DNA from: Bacteroidota bacterium
GTDB lineage: Bacteria > Bacteroidota > Bacteroidia > Cytophagales > Cyclobacteriaceae
Assembly (NCBI GenBank): GCA_024280115.1
Contig: JAJRQT010000209.1
Span: forward strand, 1 to 34,888
Direction of reading: 5' to 3'
Length of the DNA: 34,888 bases
Shown here: positions 26,866 through 34,888 of the stretch, piece by piece
Layout of the letters: each line of letters starts with the position of its first letter
Numbering within the stretch: the first letter of the stretch is position 1
Position numbers and translations under genes: made by a program
Notes under the pieces: model-generated
The model's database searches: none
What the model saw: only the letters and a program-made list of their open reading frames with translations
Told to the model about the DNA's origin: nothing

Positions 26866-28374
26866 TTAATAACCCGGATTTTGCTCCATTTGAGTAAGAT
26901 CAATCTCTTCCTGCGGAATTGGATAATTAACCATGTGGTCTTTCCATCCCAAAGGCCCGAGAAACTCTTGCAAACGGCCTACTCTCTTAAGGTCAAAGAA
27001 GCGTTTTCCTTCAAAACAGAATTCAACTTTTCTTTCCATAAGAATAATATCCAACAACTGGTTTTTATCAGTAGTAGTAATATCACTTGCCTGAGCGCGT
27101 TCTCTTATTCTATTTATATAGGTTAGAGCTTCGGCAGCACGACCTTGTTGAACAAGTGCTTCAGCATAATCGAGATAAACCTCTGAAAGACGAATCATCA
27201 TTTGATTAATATCTCCATATCCTCCTGACCAAATAATACCTGTTGATAAATCTGTATTAACTGGAATCCATTTCATTAAATGAATATTTCCCGGAGGAGC
27301 TTTCCATATTGGGTCATTGGTAGGATCACCATCATTATTTAAATCGTAAAGCTCATGATCGACGTCATAAGTTACGGTATCAATACGAATGTCATTAGGA
27401 TCAATGTAGGTATTATGACGCACAAAATTGGTATCTGGTTGATAGAACCATGACCAGGACGCAAATGGCCCCCACAAAACCACATAGTTGGTTTCATCAA
27501 TATAATCAGACCAAATGCTTTGTACTTCTGCACCTGCTGCCCGCATACCGAAAAATATAGCTTCCTTACTATTTTGAGAAACTCCGTTAAAAAGATCGGC
27601 ATAATTAGCCTCCAATTCATATCCGGCAGGGCTGTCAATAACTTTTTTAGCAAATTCCTCAGCTTTAGCCCAACTTTTTTGCCAAAGGTAAACTTGATTT
27701 AATAATGCATTTGTCATACCTTTTGTAACACGACCGGCATCTTCCGGAGATTCATACGAATCGGGTAAGTCAACATTTGCCTCGTTAAGATCAGTAATTA
27801 TCTGTGCCCAAACATCTGCTTCAGGCGATCTTATGATATTAATAGCATCTTCATACCCCATCGAATTAAGTATAAGAGGCACATCACCATATGCAATAAC
27901 TAAATTGTAATAGTAGTATGCTCTAAGAGCTTTAACTTCTGCAATATACCTTTTCTTTAAGGTTTCATTCAAACCTTCTAAATCGGGAAGTTTCTCTAGT
28001 ACCAGATTAGCTCTTTGGATTCCTGCATAATATGCCTGCCAGTATTTCCAAATATGTTTCGGGTCGCCCTGCTCTTCCGGAACCCAACGATACTGATCTA
28101 TTGCAATCAAAGAAGCCCAGTTGGCATCACCATGCTGTTCAACAACATCATCAGCACCTGATGATCCAAGAATCATTTTGTCCCAGTTAGTCCCTTTATA
28201 GGACATTACATCATACACACCGGTAACAGCGGGTTTTGCATGTGCCGGACTTGTAAGAAAATTAACATCTACTACTCCTTGATAATACTCTGCTGTTAAA
28301 AACTCTTCATCGTTACACCCGCCAAAAGAGAGCGCCACAATTAACAGAATTAATGATTTATTTATATTTTTCAT
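26866..28374 (-). CDS. SusD/RagB family outer-membrane glycan-binding lipoprotein
   Basis: A 502-residue SusD-like lipoprotein, partner of the SusC channel just upstream, capturing oligosaccharides at the cell surface. The lipobox is FGGC (Cys20) followed by acidic residues (NDEEF), a pattern that favours surface export in Bacteroidota. EVKALRAYYYYNLVIAYGDVPL is the family's conserved TPR-region motif. GRAAEALTYINRIRERA, then MERKVEFCFEGKRFFDLKR and terminal QMEQNPGY are the SusD C-terminal signature. It is complete. It starts 28 bases after SusC, so they are co-transcribed and end at the strong terminator. Confidence 0.96.
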   Translation of the reverse strand: MKNINKSLILLIVALSFGGCNDEEFLTAEYYQGVVDVNFLTSPAHAKPAVTGVYDVMSYKGTNWDKMILGSSGADDVVEQHGDANWASLIAIDQYRWVPEEQGDPKHIWKYWQAYYAGIQRANLVLEKLPDLEGLNETLKKRYIAEVKALRAYYYYNLVIAYGDVPLILNSMGYEDAINIIRSPEADVWAQIITDLNEANVDLPDSYESPEDAGRVTKGMTNALLNQVYLWQKSWAKAEEFAKKVIDSPAGYELEANYADLFNGVSQNSKEAIFFGMRAAGAEVQSIWSDYIDETNYVVLWGPFASWSWFYQPDTNFVRHNTYIDPNDIRIDTVTYDVDHELYDLNNDGDPTNDPIWKAPPGNIHLMKWIPVNTDLSTGIIWSGGYGDINQMMIRLSEVYLDYAEALVQQGRAAEALTYINRIRERAQASDITTTDKNQLLDIILMERKVEFCFEGKRFFDLKRVGRLQEFLGPLGWKDHMVNYPIPQEEIDLTQMEQNPGY

Positions 28375-28402
28375 GATTAATACTTTTTTAATTTCTAATT
28401 AT

Positions 28403-31400
28403 TTAGAATGTCACGTTTACTCCAAACCTATAAATACTTGTGCTTGGGTAATATCCAGCATCAACACCGGAATCTAATCTGTTTCCTCCACTATAATCAC
28501 CGTCTTGAGTAATTGAAATCTCGGGATTAAATCCTGAATATTTAGTAAGAGTTAAAAGATTATCACCGGATGTGAAAACTTGAATTTTTGCAAAAGAAAC
28601 TGGCAGATCATAAGAAAGCACAATGTTTTGAAGCCGAAAAAATGAGCCATCTTCGAGATAAGCAGAAGATGTCCGGAAGTTATTATTGAGGTCCTGAACT
28701 CTCCTTATAGGTATTGTATTGCTGGTACCCTCTCCATGCCAGGCATCCAAAACAGTAGTGGCTTTATTCATCGAACGCCCCTGCTGTTCTATTTCACTCC
28801 TATGTGAATTATAGATTTGATTACCTTTATTCCCATAAAAAAGAGCGGATAAATTAAATCCTTTGTACCCAAAATCAAATCCAAACCCAAAGGTAAAATC
28901 AGGAATTGGGCTGCCAATCACCTGTCTGTCTTCATCGGTAATAACACCATCACCGTTCAAATCTTTAAATCTAAAATCACCGGGAACTGTTTCATTAGTT
29001 TGATATGGCGCCTCAGTGTTTAAGGCATTTGCCGCATCAAGTTCAGCCTGTGACTGGAATATTCCTTCGCTCACATATCCATAGAAATCTCCAAGTCCAC
29101 CATCTACATAAGTACGGTTTCTTACTTCACCGGCTGTTCCCGAAAGGTACTCATTCTCTCCAAGATCAGTTACTACATTATTATAAGTAGTTAAGTTGGC
29201 GTGTATTCTATACGAAAAATCCCCAACGGAATTATCATAACTCCCTTCAAATTCAAAGCCGCTATTTGTCAATGAACCAACATTAGTAATTACGGATACA
29301 TATCTTCCCCATGCTAAAGAACCAATACCTGATGTTACGGGTATAGTTTTACCAAGCAACATATCACTAATATCTGTAATAAAATAATCGGCAACAAAAC
29401 GAAGTTTATCATCCATGAAAGCCATGTCTATTCCAAAATCCTTTTGTGTAGAAGTCTCCCATTTTAAATCTGTATTAGCCAATCCTCTGGTAACCATCCC
29501 CGATTCAAAAGCTCCGTTTTGTCCTGAGAATGAATAAAATACATTGGCCATAGGAGCTATGTATCTGTAATTACCAATTTTATCATTACCCACTTGTCCG
29601 TAACTGGCACGTATCTTTAAATCACTAAAGAAATCAGGGATAAAATTTTCACCAGACAATCTCCATGCAACTGAAAAGGATGGAAAAGTTCCAAATCTGT
29701 TATTTTCACCAAATCTAGAAGAACCATCATGTCTCACATTACCTGTAATATAATATTTCTCTTTATAATTATAATTGGCACTGGCAAAATATGAAATCAT
29801 GGATTCTTCACCTCTCGATTGCCCAAAAGATGATGTTTCTGCAGCTCCGCTGCCAACGACCTGATATGAAGGGTCAAGATACTTTGAACTTCCATTTATG
29901 CCATTCCATGAACCGTGTCGCCTTTCGTAACCAACCAAAGCGTTTACACTATGGTCACCAAACATTTTATTAAATTTCAATACATTAGTCCAGGTCCAAT
30001 CAGTACTTATCGTATTATTCCCACTTACATTTACATCTGCACCTGAAACAATTCCTTCTTCATAAATATTATTCGTGTAGCCTGTATTTGCTGAGGCATG
30101 ATAACTATTTTGAAAACTAGTGCGAAATGTTAAAAAGTCCCATGGTTTGATATCTGCATATAAATTATTACTTAATCCAAAACTTTTATTTGCAGGATCG
30201 CTTGAAACAGCCGTTGCATATGGAGTACGGGAAGGTCCGTAAAATGGATCTGGAGGCCCCGCCAATGTACCATCTTCATTAAAAATCGGAATGGTTGGTT
30301 CTGCTATTGATGTTCTGAAAAATTGGCCATACTTATGATCTGTCCGATCGGTACCAGTAACTATACTGCTACCAAAAGAGGTACTATTTCCAACTTTTAG
30401 CCACTTATTGATTTTATGGTCTGTGTTCACCCTGAAATTAAGTCTGGATGAACCACTTTCGATTGCTAGCCCTTCTTGGCCGAGATATGAAATAGAAACG
30501 AATGCTGTATGGTTTTCACTACCACCGGAGAATGACAAAAGGTGGTTTTGTATTGGCGCATTTTGTCTAAATATTACATCCAGCCAGTCGGTACCTTCTC
30601 CAAGTTGAGAAGGTGCAGGAAAAAGATCTGAAGGGAGACTGGGATCACCGCCAAACGGTTCAGGTAACCCGTCATTCCTGTACATTGTATTTTGTACTTC
30701 ACCATATTGAGTAGCATTTAACATTTTCACATTACCGGTGTTGATCATATTTTGAAAACCAATGGATCCATTGTATGTAACTTTCATCGCCCCGGCTTTT
30801 CCTCTTTTTGTAGTAATTAATACTACGCCATTGGCGCCACGTGCACCATAAATGGCAGCTGAGGAAGCATCCTTTAAAATCTCGACTGATTGAATCTCAT
30901 CAGGGTTGATGCCGATAAGGCTTCCTCCGTAGATCCCATCAACAACATATAATGGTTCACTGTTATTAATACCTCCCACACCTCTGATTCTAACTGAAAG
31001 TCCTGCACCTGGCCTACCACTCTTTTTGGTAATAAGCACTCCGGAAGTTCTTCCCTGAATTGCCTGAGCAATTGTGGTCGATCCAGTTTTCGAAAGCTCT
31101 GCACCACTAATGGATGAAATTGAACCTGTGAGATCCCTTTTCTTCACAGTACTATAGCCAACCACAACTATTTCTTCCAATGCAGTAATATCTGGAGAAA
31201 GCGTAAAGTCAATAACTGTTTGATTTCCGACAGCAACTTCTTCTTTTATAAAACCCACCGAACTAAAAACCAGAATCGAATTTTCATCAGGTACATTAAG
31301 TGAATAATTTCCTTCAACGTCAGTAACTGTTCCTTGTGAGGTGCCTTTTACGATGACATTGACTCCAGGAAGCCCGGATTTATCCTCAACTGAAGTCACT

Positions 31401-31825
31401 TTTCCTGTGATGGTAATTCCCTGGATGATGATTTCAATATTTCTTTCTTGCTCAGGATTTTCAAGCTTTTGCACGTTTATGTTGTTATTGACCTGCCTAA
31501 ACTTGAGATCTGCCTTTTTAGAAATCAGTAATAAAAGATCAGAAACAGACTTTTTCTTCGATTTATAATTGATCTTTATGCTGGTGTCGATCAGGTAATG
31601 ATCATACGAAAACCGGTAATCGGTTTGTTTTTCAATCTCTATAAAACAATCTTTGAGATTAGCATCTTTCAGATCAATTGAGATGGTTGCATCTCTCACA
31701 CTTTGAATATTTTGTGCCTCGGATCCTTTGGCCAGCATCATGCTCAGGAAAAAAACCTGTAGGGCCGTACCATAAATCAAACCACGAAATGTCATAATAA
31801 TAATTTTCGTTAACGATTTTTTCAT
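28403..31825 (-). CDS. SusC/RagA family TonB-dependent transporter with STN domain
   Basis: A 1140-residue outer-membrane TonB-dependent transporter for oligosaccharides. Order: signal peptide (about 1-38), STN/secretin-like domain (about 48-118), carboxypeptidase-D-like regulatory domain (138-210, with GLPGVNVIVKGTSQGTVTD), TonB-box-like EEIVVVGYS (217-225), plug with RDLTGSISSISGAEL, and then the beta-barrel to the terminal Phe. The STN domain marks it as a transducer that can signal to a FecR-type anti-sigma factor, and such a FecR gene lies directly upstream. It imports the products of surface enzymes such as the GH92 or sulfatases. The gene is complete and no frame defect is visible. Confidence 0.97.
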   Translation of the reverse strand: MKKSLTKIIIMTFRGLIYGTALQVFFLSMMLAKGSEAQNIQSVRDATISIDLKDANLKDCFIEIEKQTDYRFSYDHYLIDTSIKINYKSKKKSVSDLLLLISKKADLKFRQVNNNINVQKLENPEQERNIEIIIQGITITGKVTSVEDKSGLPGVNVIVKGTSQGTVTDVEGNYSLNVPDENSILVFSSVGFIKEEVAVGNQTVIDFTLSPDITALEEIVVVGYSTVKKRDLTGSISSISGAELSKTGSTTIAQAIQGRTSGVLITKKSGRPGAGLSVRIRGVGGINNSEPLYVVDGIYGGSLIGINPDEIQSVEILKDASSAAIYGARGANGVVLITTKRGKAGAMKVTYNGSIGFQNMINTGNVKMLNATQYGEVQNTMYRNDGLPEPFGGDPSLPSDLFPAPSQLGEGTDWLDVIFRQNAPIQNHLLSFSGGSENHTAFVSISYLGQEGLAIESGSSRLNFRVNTDHKINKWLKVGNSTSFGSSIVTGTDRTDHKYGQFFRTSIAEPTIPIFNEDGTLAGPPDPFYGPSRTPYATAVSSDPANKSFGLSNNLYADIKPWDFLTFRTSFQNSYHASANTGYTNNIYEEGIVSGADVNVSGNNTISTDWTWTNVLKFNKMFGDHSVNALVGYERRHGSWNGINGSSKYLDPSYQVVGSGAAETSSFGQSRGEESMISYFASANYNYKEKYYITGNVRHDGSSRFGENNRFGTFPSFSVAWRLSGENFIPDFFSDLKIRASYGQVGNDKIGNYRYIAPMANVFYSFSGQNGAFESGMVTRGLANTDLKWETSTQKDFGIDMAFMDDKLRFVADYFITDISDMLLGKTIPVTSGIGSLAWGRYVSVITNVGSLTNSGFEFEGSYDNSVGDFSYRIHANLTTYNNVVTDLGENEYLSGTAGEVRNRTYVDGGLGDFYGYVSEGIFQSQAELDAANALNTEAPYQTNETVPGDFRFKDLNGDGVITDEDRQVIGSPIPDFTFGFGFDFGYKGFNLSALFYGNKGNQIYNSHRSEIEQQGRSMNKATTVLDAWHGEGTSNTIPIRRVQDLNNNFRTSSAYLEDGSFFRLQNIVLSYDLPVSFAKIQVFTSGDNLLTLTKYSGFNPEISITQDGDYSGGNRLDSGVDAGYYPSTSIYRFGVNVTF

Positions 31826-31881
31826 AACTTTAAATGTTTTAGTAATAAAATTGATTTCTTCTGCTGGTAACAGAAGGAGTT

Positions 31882-31918
31882 AGAAAACGGTGATACGCTA
31901 AATATCGCCGTTTTTTTT
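31882..31918. terminator. Bidirectional-looking intrinsic terminator between fecR-like gene and susC
   Basis: Arms AACGGTGATA (31886-31895) and TATCGCCGTT (31903-31912) pair with one G-T wobble around a 7-base loop. On the + strand eight Ts follow. On the minus strand, which carries the genes, only TTTTC follows, so termination there may be partial. It would separate constitutive regulator expression from susC. Confidence 0.65.
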
Positions 31919-31947
31919 AGGTAGAATTGTAATAGTTTTTCATCATA

Positions 31948-32964
31948 TTATAGTTTAATTTCTACTTGAGAACCATTAATTTCATATCCAATTTTTTCAG
32001 TAAACTCCAGACTTCTCAGTACATTTTCCAGGACTTCATTTTCAAAAGTTGTCGAATAATTCCATTCTTGTTTCAAACAACCAACAACTTCAAATTCTAC
32101 ATTGTACCACCTGGAAAGTACTTCGATGACTTCGTTGAATGATGCGTGATGGAATACGATTCGCCCATCTTTCCACCCAAATGGATCTAAACCGTCAAAA
32201 TCCGAAATGCTAATACTTCCTGATTGATTGCTAAAAAAGGCCAGATCTCCGGGTTTTAAATAGCTTGGTGTACAATTACTCTTAAAGGTATCCAGACACT
32301 CAATTTTAACTTTACCGGTATTAAGTGCAATTTTTTCAATTTTATTATTGCCAAATGCATGTACGTTGAAGGAAGTGCCCAAAGCCGTTATCACTAAATC
32401 GTTGGTAAATACTTCAAATGGTATCTCCGGGTTTTTTGTTACTTCGAAATAAGCCTCTCCTTCGAGTAGAATCTTTCGGGTTTCACTATTATAATAGTTT
32501 GAATATGAAATTTTGCTATCCGCACTAAGCCACACTGTAGAACCATCCGGCAAATGAATTATTGATTTTTGTCCCGGAGGATTATTTCTTTCAATTATTT
32601 CTGCAGCAACTGGTGTTTCGCCACTATAATTGGTGGCGTTCCATAAAGCATACCCAAGGCTTAAGAATATAATGATGACTGCTGCATATCTCAGGATGAT
32701 TTTTATTAATGAAACCGATTTGCCATTTCCGGAGAGGGCAGGGCCATTTTCACTATGAAGTCTGTTCCATATTTTCTGTTGCTCATCATCCATATTTACG
32801 ATTCCCGGATAACCTAAAGGCGTTTCCCAGATATTTGAAAGTGCATTGAGCTGATCTCTATTGGAAGATTTTTTATCAAGCCATTTGTTGAGCTTTAATT
32901 CTTCCTCTTTCGACAGTTCGCCCCTCAAATAATTTGAAATAATTTTATTTATGTCTGAACCCAT
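31948..32964 (-). CDS. FecR-family anti-sigma factor
   Basis: A 338-residue inner-membrane regulator. The N-terminal part (about 1-70) has the cytoplasmic helical anti-sigma region. Hydrophobic residues about 86-108 form a single transmembrane segment. The periplasmic FecR domain follows, with LPDGSTVWLSADSKISY and LEGEAYFEVTKN around 135-180 and TALGTSFNVHAFG. The C-terminal 70 residues match the DUF4974 type. It should hold the ECF sigma factor from the gene upstream inactive until SusC with its STN domain binds substrate. The three genes lie in the classic order sigma, FecR, SusC. The stop is followed by the bidirectional hairpin. Confidence 0.95.
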   Translation of the reverse strand: MGSDINKIISNYLRGELSKEEELKLNKWLDKKSSNRDQLNALSNIWETPLGYPGIVNMDDEQQKIWNRLHSENGPALSGNGKSVSLIKIILRYAAVIIIFLSLGYALWNATNYSGETPVAAEIIERNNPPGQKSIIHLPDGSTVWLSADSKISYSNYYNSETRKILLEGEAYFEVTKNPEIPFEVFTNDLVITALGTSFNVHAFGNNKIEKIALNTGKVKIECLDTFKSNCTPSYLKPGDLAFFSNQSGSISISDFDGLDPFGWKDGRIVFHHASFNEVIEVLSRWYNVEFEVVGCLKQEWNYSTTFENEVLENVLRSLEFTEKIGYEINGSQVEIKL

Positions 32965-33148
32965 GTTTATTGGAGATTTGTTGGGTGTTGTATTATGAAG
33001 ACTAAGCGTATTTGGTTTACCCTATAGTTGGGAATAAAAAAATAATGAGCCAATGATAGAATACATGAATGATAGAATGCCTGCTGGTCGAAGCTATAGC
33101 TGATGCGTTATATTTTTACTGCGCAAATAAATATAGGGCTGAGCAATT

Positions 33149-33769
33149 TTACAGGAAGCTGAGGAGTATCCCGAAAAAGTCGGTTCTACCTATTTTTCTC
33201 ATTTTTATGTCTTTGGATGCCTGGTAGTCTTTTACGGATTTTCTCAATAATTTTAATGCCAATGACATCTGCAACTCAACTGTTTTTATGGAGATGTCGA
33301 GAATTTCTGCAACCTCTTTATACTTTCTTCCTTCTTCTTTTACCATATGAAAAATAGCTTTTCTTTTTGGAGGAAGATTCTGAACAACTTTTTCTACCAG
33401 CTTAAATAATTCGTCTGAGAGCAATGAATTTTCAGGATTTTTAAGATCAGGCAGAATATAATCTTCTTTCTGATGAATAGAATCTAATATAGCCTGGTGC
33501 TTATTTTTTTTGAGATAGGTATATGATTGATTTTTTACTGCAAGAAAGATGTAATTGTCAAATTCCTTGACGTTTTCAAGAGTTTTCGGATTCTTTAGAA
33601 TTTTATAGAAAAGATCGGAGACTACTTCCTGTGCGGCTACTATTCCAGGTACAAATGCCATGGCAATCTGAATCAATTTTGGATAATATAAGTTGAATAG
33701 CTGTTTGAAGGCTTCCTCATCCTTACGGGAAATTCTTAATAAAAGACTTTTAATTTGCTCGGGCGTCAA
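33149..33769 (-). CDS. ECF RNA polymerase sigma-70 factor, TTG start
   Basis: A 206-residue ECF sigma factor. Region 2 (about residues 12-80) carries DEEAFKQLFNLYYPKL and the EVVSDLFYKI segment; region 4 (about 118-175) has LPPKRKAIFHMVKEEGRKYKEVAEILDISIKTVELQMS, a helix-turn-helix for -35 recognition. The best start is TTG at 33769: an in-frame stop lies two codons upstream and the next ATG, at residue 38, would cut into region 2. It is expected to drive the SusC/SusD operon. It is 185 bases upstream of the anti-sigma gene. The C-terminal tail of about 25 residues after region 4 is basic and unremarkable. Confidence 0.93.
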   Translation of the reverse strand: MTPEQIKSLLLRISRKDEEAFKQLFNLYYPKLIQIAMAFVPGIVAAQEVVSDLFYKILKNPKTLENVKEFDNYIFLAVKNQSYTYLKKNKHQAILDSIHQKEDYILPDLKNPENSLLSDELFKLVEKVVQNLPPKRKAIFHMVKEEGRKYKEVAEILDISIKTVELQMSLALKLLRKSVKDYQASKDIKMRKIGRTDFFGILLSFL

Positions 33770-33898
33770 AACTCACATATCCGGTTTATATAATTAAATG
33801 TAGGAATAATGTTTTGGAAAGTAATATTGATGTTGAGAAAATTTCTGTTCTGCCACGTGTTTTCTTGCTGACGCCAGTTAAATAAGATATGATTTTAT

Positions 33899-34329
33899 TT
33901 AGTCAATACTGGTAGTAGGGTATGATTTGATTGTAGATGTAGCATAAATGGGAATGACCTCAATGGGAGGATAAACAGAAAAATTTTCTAAAGATAAGCG
34001 GATACCTCTTGTCTTCTTTTTTCTTTAAGAAAAAGAAACAAACTCTGCATTTGTCCCTTGGTACCAGCTTTCACTTCCAGTGGTATAATAGGTATGCCAA
34101 AATATCCTGATAGGTTCTCACTAATAATCAAGGGATTTAGACTATCCTGAAACAAGGAATGTATATTTGGCTCCTCCTCAAGATTAACCTCAATAAAGTA
34201 CTCAAAATCAGCTCCTAATCGCCGTATTGAATACGTCTTCCCAACCTGCCTGGCGCCTCTGAGCAACAAAACTTTCCGATCTTTTTCCTCTTTCCATTTT
34301 AATAGATACTTTGAAATATTTCTTCTCAT
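33899..34329 (-). pseudogene. AAA-ATPase/DUF4143 family protein remnant (internal deletion and frameshift)
   Basis: The first part has MRRNISKYLLKW and the Walker A LLLRGARQVGKTYS, then NIHSLFQDSLNPLIISENLSGYFGIPIIP. This is the N-terminus of the usual AAA-ATPase of about 380 residues with a C-terminal DUF4143. Straight after IIP the sequence reads LEVKAGTKGQMQSLFLFLKEK, which belongs to the C-terminal nuclease-like part. Roughly 250 residues, with Walker B and most of DUF4143, are absent. After KEK the frame slips; in another frame TRGIRLSLENFSVYPP and further residues run to a stop at 33899, matching the normal C-terminus. The gene is broken twice. The in-frame ATG at 34329 is the best start. 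Confidence 0.85.
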
Positions 34330-34335
34330 AATTAC

Positions 34336-34420
34336 TTTTTTACAAAGCAATAACATACTAAATATTCATTTTTTACAAGGCAATATCGCGCCAAATATTC
34401 ATTTTCCATAAGGCAATGAT
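34336..34420. repeat. 33-bp tandem repeat, about 2.6 copies
   Basis: Units begin TTTTTACAA(A/G)GCAATA and end AAATATTCAT. The spacing of matching bases (ACAA at 34342 and 34375, partial copy at 34408) is exactly 33. It lies immediately upstream of the broken AAA-ATPase gene, so it may be its promoter or operator region. The third copy is partial and diverged. Confidence 0.8.
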
Positions 34421-34472
34421 CTCTCAACCGGATCTTCGTATCCACTACGACTTATATAACCACTTTTGTGCC

Positions 34473-34496
34473 TTTGTTGGTCTTGTTACCAACAAA
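34473..34496. repeat. Perfect inverted repeat in the right intergenic region
   Basis: TTTGTTGGT (34473-34481) and ACCAACAAA (34488-34496) form a 9-bp stem with a 6-base loop, followed by AAGG. A related ACCAACAAGG occurs again about 60 bases on, and a 12-base perfect palindrome GTAAGTACTTAC lies at 34532-34543. No T-run on the + strand, so not an obvious terminator. These look like pieces of an intergenic or mobile-element repeat. Confidence 0.55.
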
Positions 34497-34640
34497 AAGG
34501 AGATGTAAATCTGCGTTTAAATGGCCTCATGGTAAGTACTTACTGGTGACAACACCAACAAGGGGTGGAACTTTTTCCGGGATTAAACTATGCAAAACAG
34601 TCGTACTCGCGTCAAATTTCCCCTCGGGTTTTGAAGCAAC

Positions 34641-34766
34641 TTACTTTTCATATCTCAATTTCAAATTTATAATTTCCTGAATTAATTTGAATTTTGAAGT
34701 CATCGCCATCTTTGGAGACCGACCTGGCTTTCTTACTTTCTTTAATACTTTTATAGGGTTACCCAT
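34641..34766 (-). CDS. Small ORF, 41 residues, possible transposase OrfA-type fragment
   Basis: The ATG follows the stop of the IS1595-like transposase with no gap, giving a coupled start. The product is very basic, with KKVRKPGRSPKMAM followed by a helix-like FKLIQEIINLKLRYEK. The pattern recalls the N-terminal helix-turn-helix region of some transposase helper proteins, but the product stops after 41 residues. It may be a chance frame or a decayed passenger of the mobile element. I cannot assign it a function. Confidence 0.3.
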   Translation of the reverse strand: MGNPIKVLKKVRKPGRSPKMAMTSKFKLIQEIINLKLRYEK

Positions 34767-34888
34767 TTAGATCGCATTTGATTTAATCATTGCATAGCTC
34801 ACAGGTTCATGTAGTACACATCTTTCAATAATTTTATCTAAGATTGAAATCCTATGATTTCTCCGGTTAAACCTAAAAAAATATTCAT
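34767..34888 (-). CDS. IS1595 (ISXO2-like) family transposase, C-terminal fragment cut by window edge
   Basis: The frame is open from the right edge and reads EYFFRFNRRNHRISILDKII, then ERCVLHEPVSYAMIKSNAI and a stop. The EYFFRFNRR segment followed by a hydrophobic helix and a short tail is the normal C-terminus of IS1595/ISXO2-type DDE transposases. The rest lies beyond the window, so whether the element is complete cannot be told. No terminal inverted repeat was recognised on the left. The ending may have mobilised or rearranged the adjacent AAA-ATPase remnant region. Confidence 0.7.
   Translation of the reverse strand, partial: EYFFRFNRRNHRISILDKIIERCVLHEPVSYAMIKSNAI

Noticed and set aside
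34336..34420. CRISPR-like array
   Set aside because: The units are directly adjoining tandem copies without spacers and there are no cas genes in the window.
34468..34680. Open frame of 70 codons (+) near the right end
   Set aside because: It runs through the inverted repeat and across the opposite-strand small ORF; the sequence is not protein-like.

Overview
The window looks like the chromosome of a Bacteroidota bacterium, probably aquatic or host-associated. The evidence is a SusC/SusD pair with an STN-bearing SusC, an ECF sigma factor and FecR anti-sigma (C-terminal DUF4974-like region), several lipoprotein glycan-active enzymes, AT-rich intergenic DNA and little Shine-Dalgarno signal. 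No tRNA, rRNA or CRISPR array was seen. The window cuts a gene at each end.

Left half (1-14861, all + strand). A long co-directional run holds the tail of a sialidase-like beta-propeller and a tightly coupled trio: NagB-like isomerase/deaminase, amidohydrolase and neutral-ceramidase-like hydrolase. It continues with a Tat-exported GH20-like protein, a sodium:solute symporter, a second BNR/sialidase-like propeller and an aldo/keto reductase. Last come two tandem paralogous secreted GH32/43-like propellers, an SDR oxidoreductase and a large FG-GAP/VCBS propeller protein. Cytoplasmic sugar-type enzymes, a dedicated symporter and exported glycan-binding or cleaving proteins together suggest uptake and catabolism of an unusual, probably N-acylated or amino, sugar. 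That pathway is an inference; its substrate cannot be read from the sequence.

Right half (14951-33769, all - strand). Read in the direction of transcription it holds an ECF sigma factor, FecR, SusC and SusD with a strong terminator. Next come a broken DUF4038-type gene, a secreted endonuclease/exonuclease/phosphatase-family protein, a GH92 alpha-mannosidase-like lipoprotein, a truncated sialidase-like gene and the 3' end of a second susD with its own terminator. Four Cys-type sulfatases end the run. This is a polysaccharide utilization locus for a sulfated, possibly mannose-containing glycan. An internal deletion appears to have removed a second susC/susD pair.

Right edge (33899-34888). There is a doubly broken AAA-ATPase/DUF4143 gene, a 33-bp tandem repeat before it, short hairpins, and the C-terminus of an IS1595-type transposase running off the window.

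The most interesting items are the coupled NagB-like/amidohydrolase/ceramidase-like trio, a NagB-like protein and an SDR that each lack an expected catalytic residue, the deletion scar at 21601-21811, and several gene remnants whose damage can be read directly.
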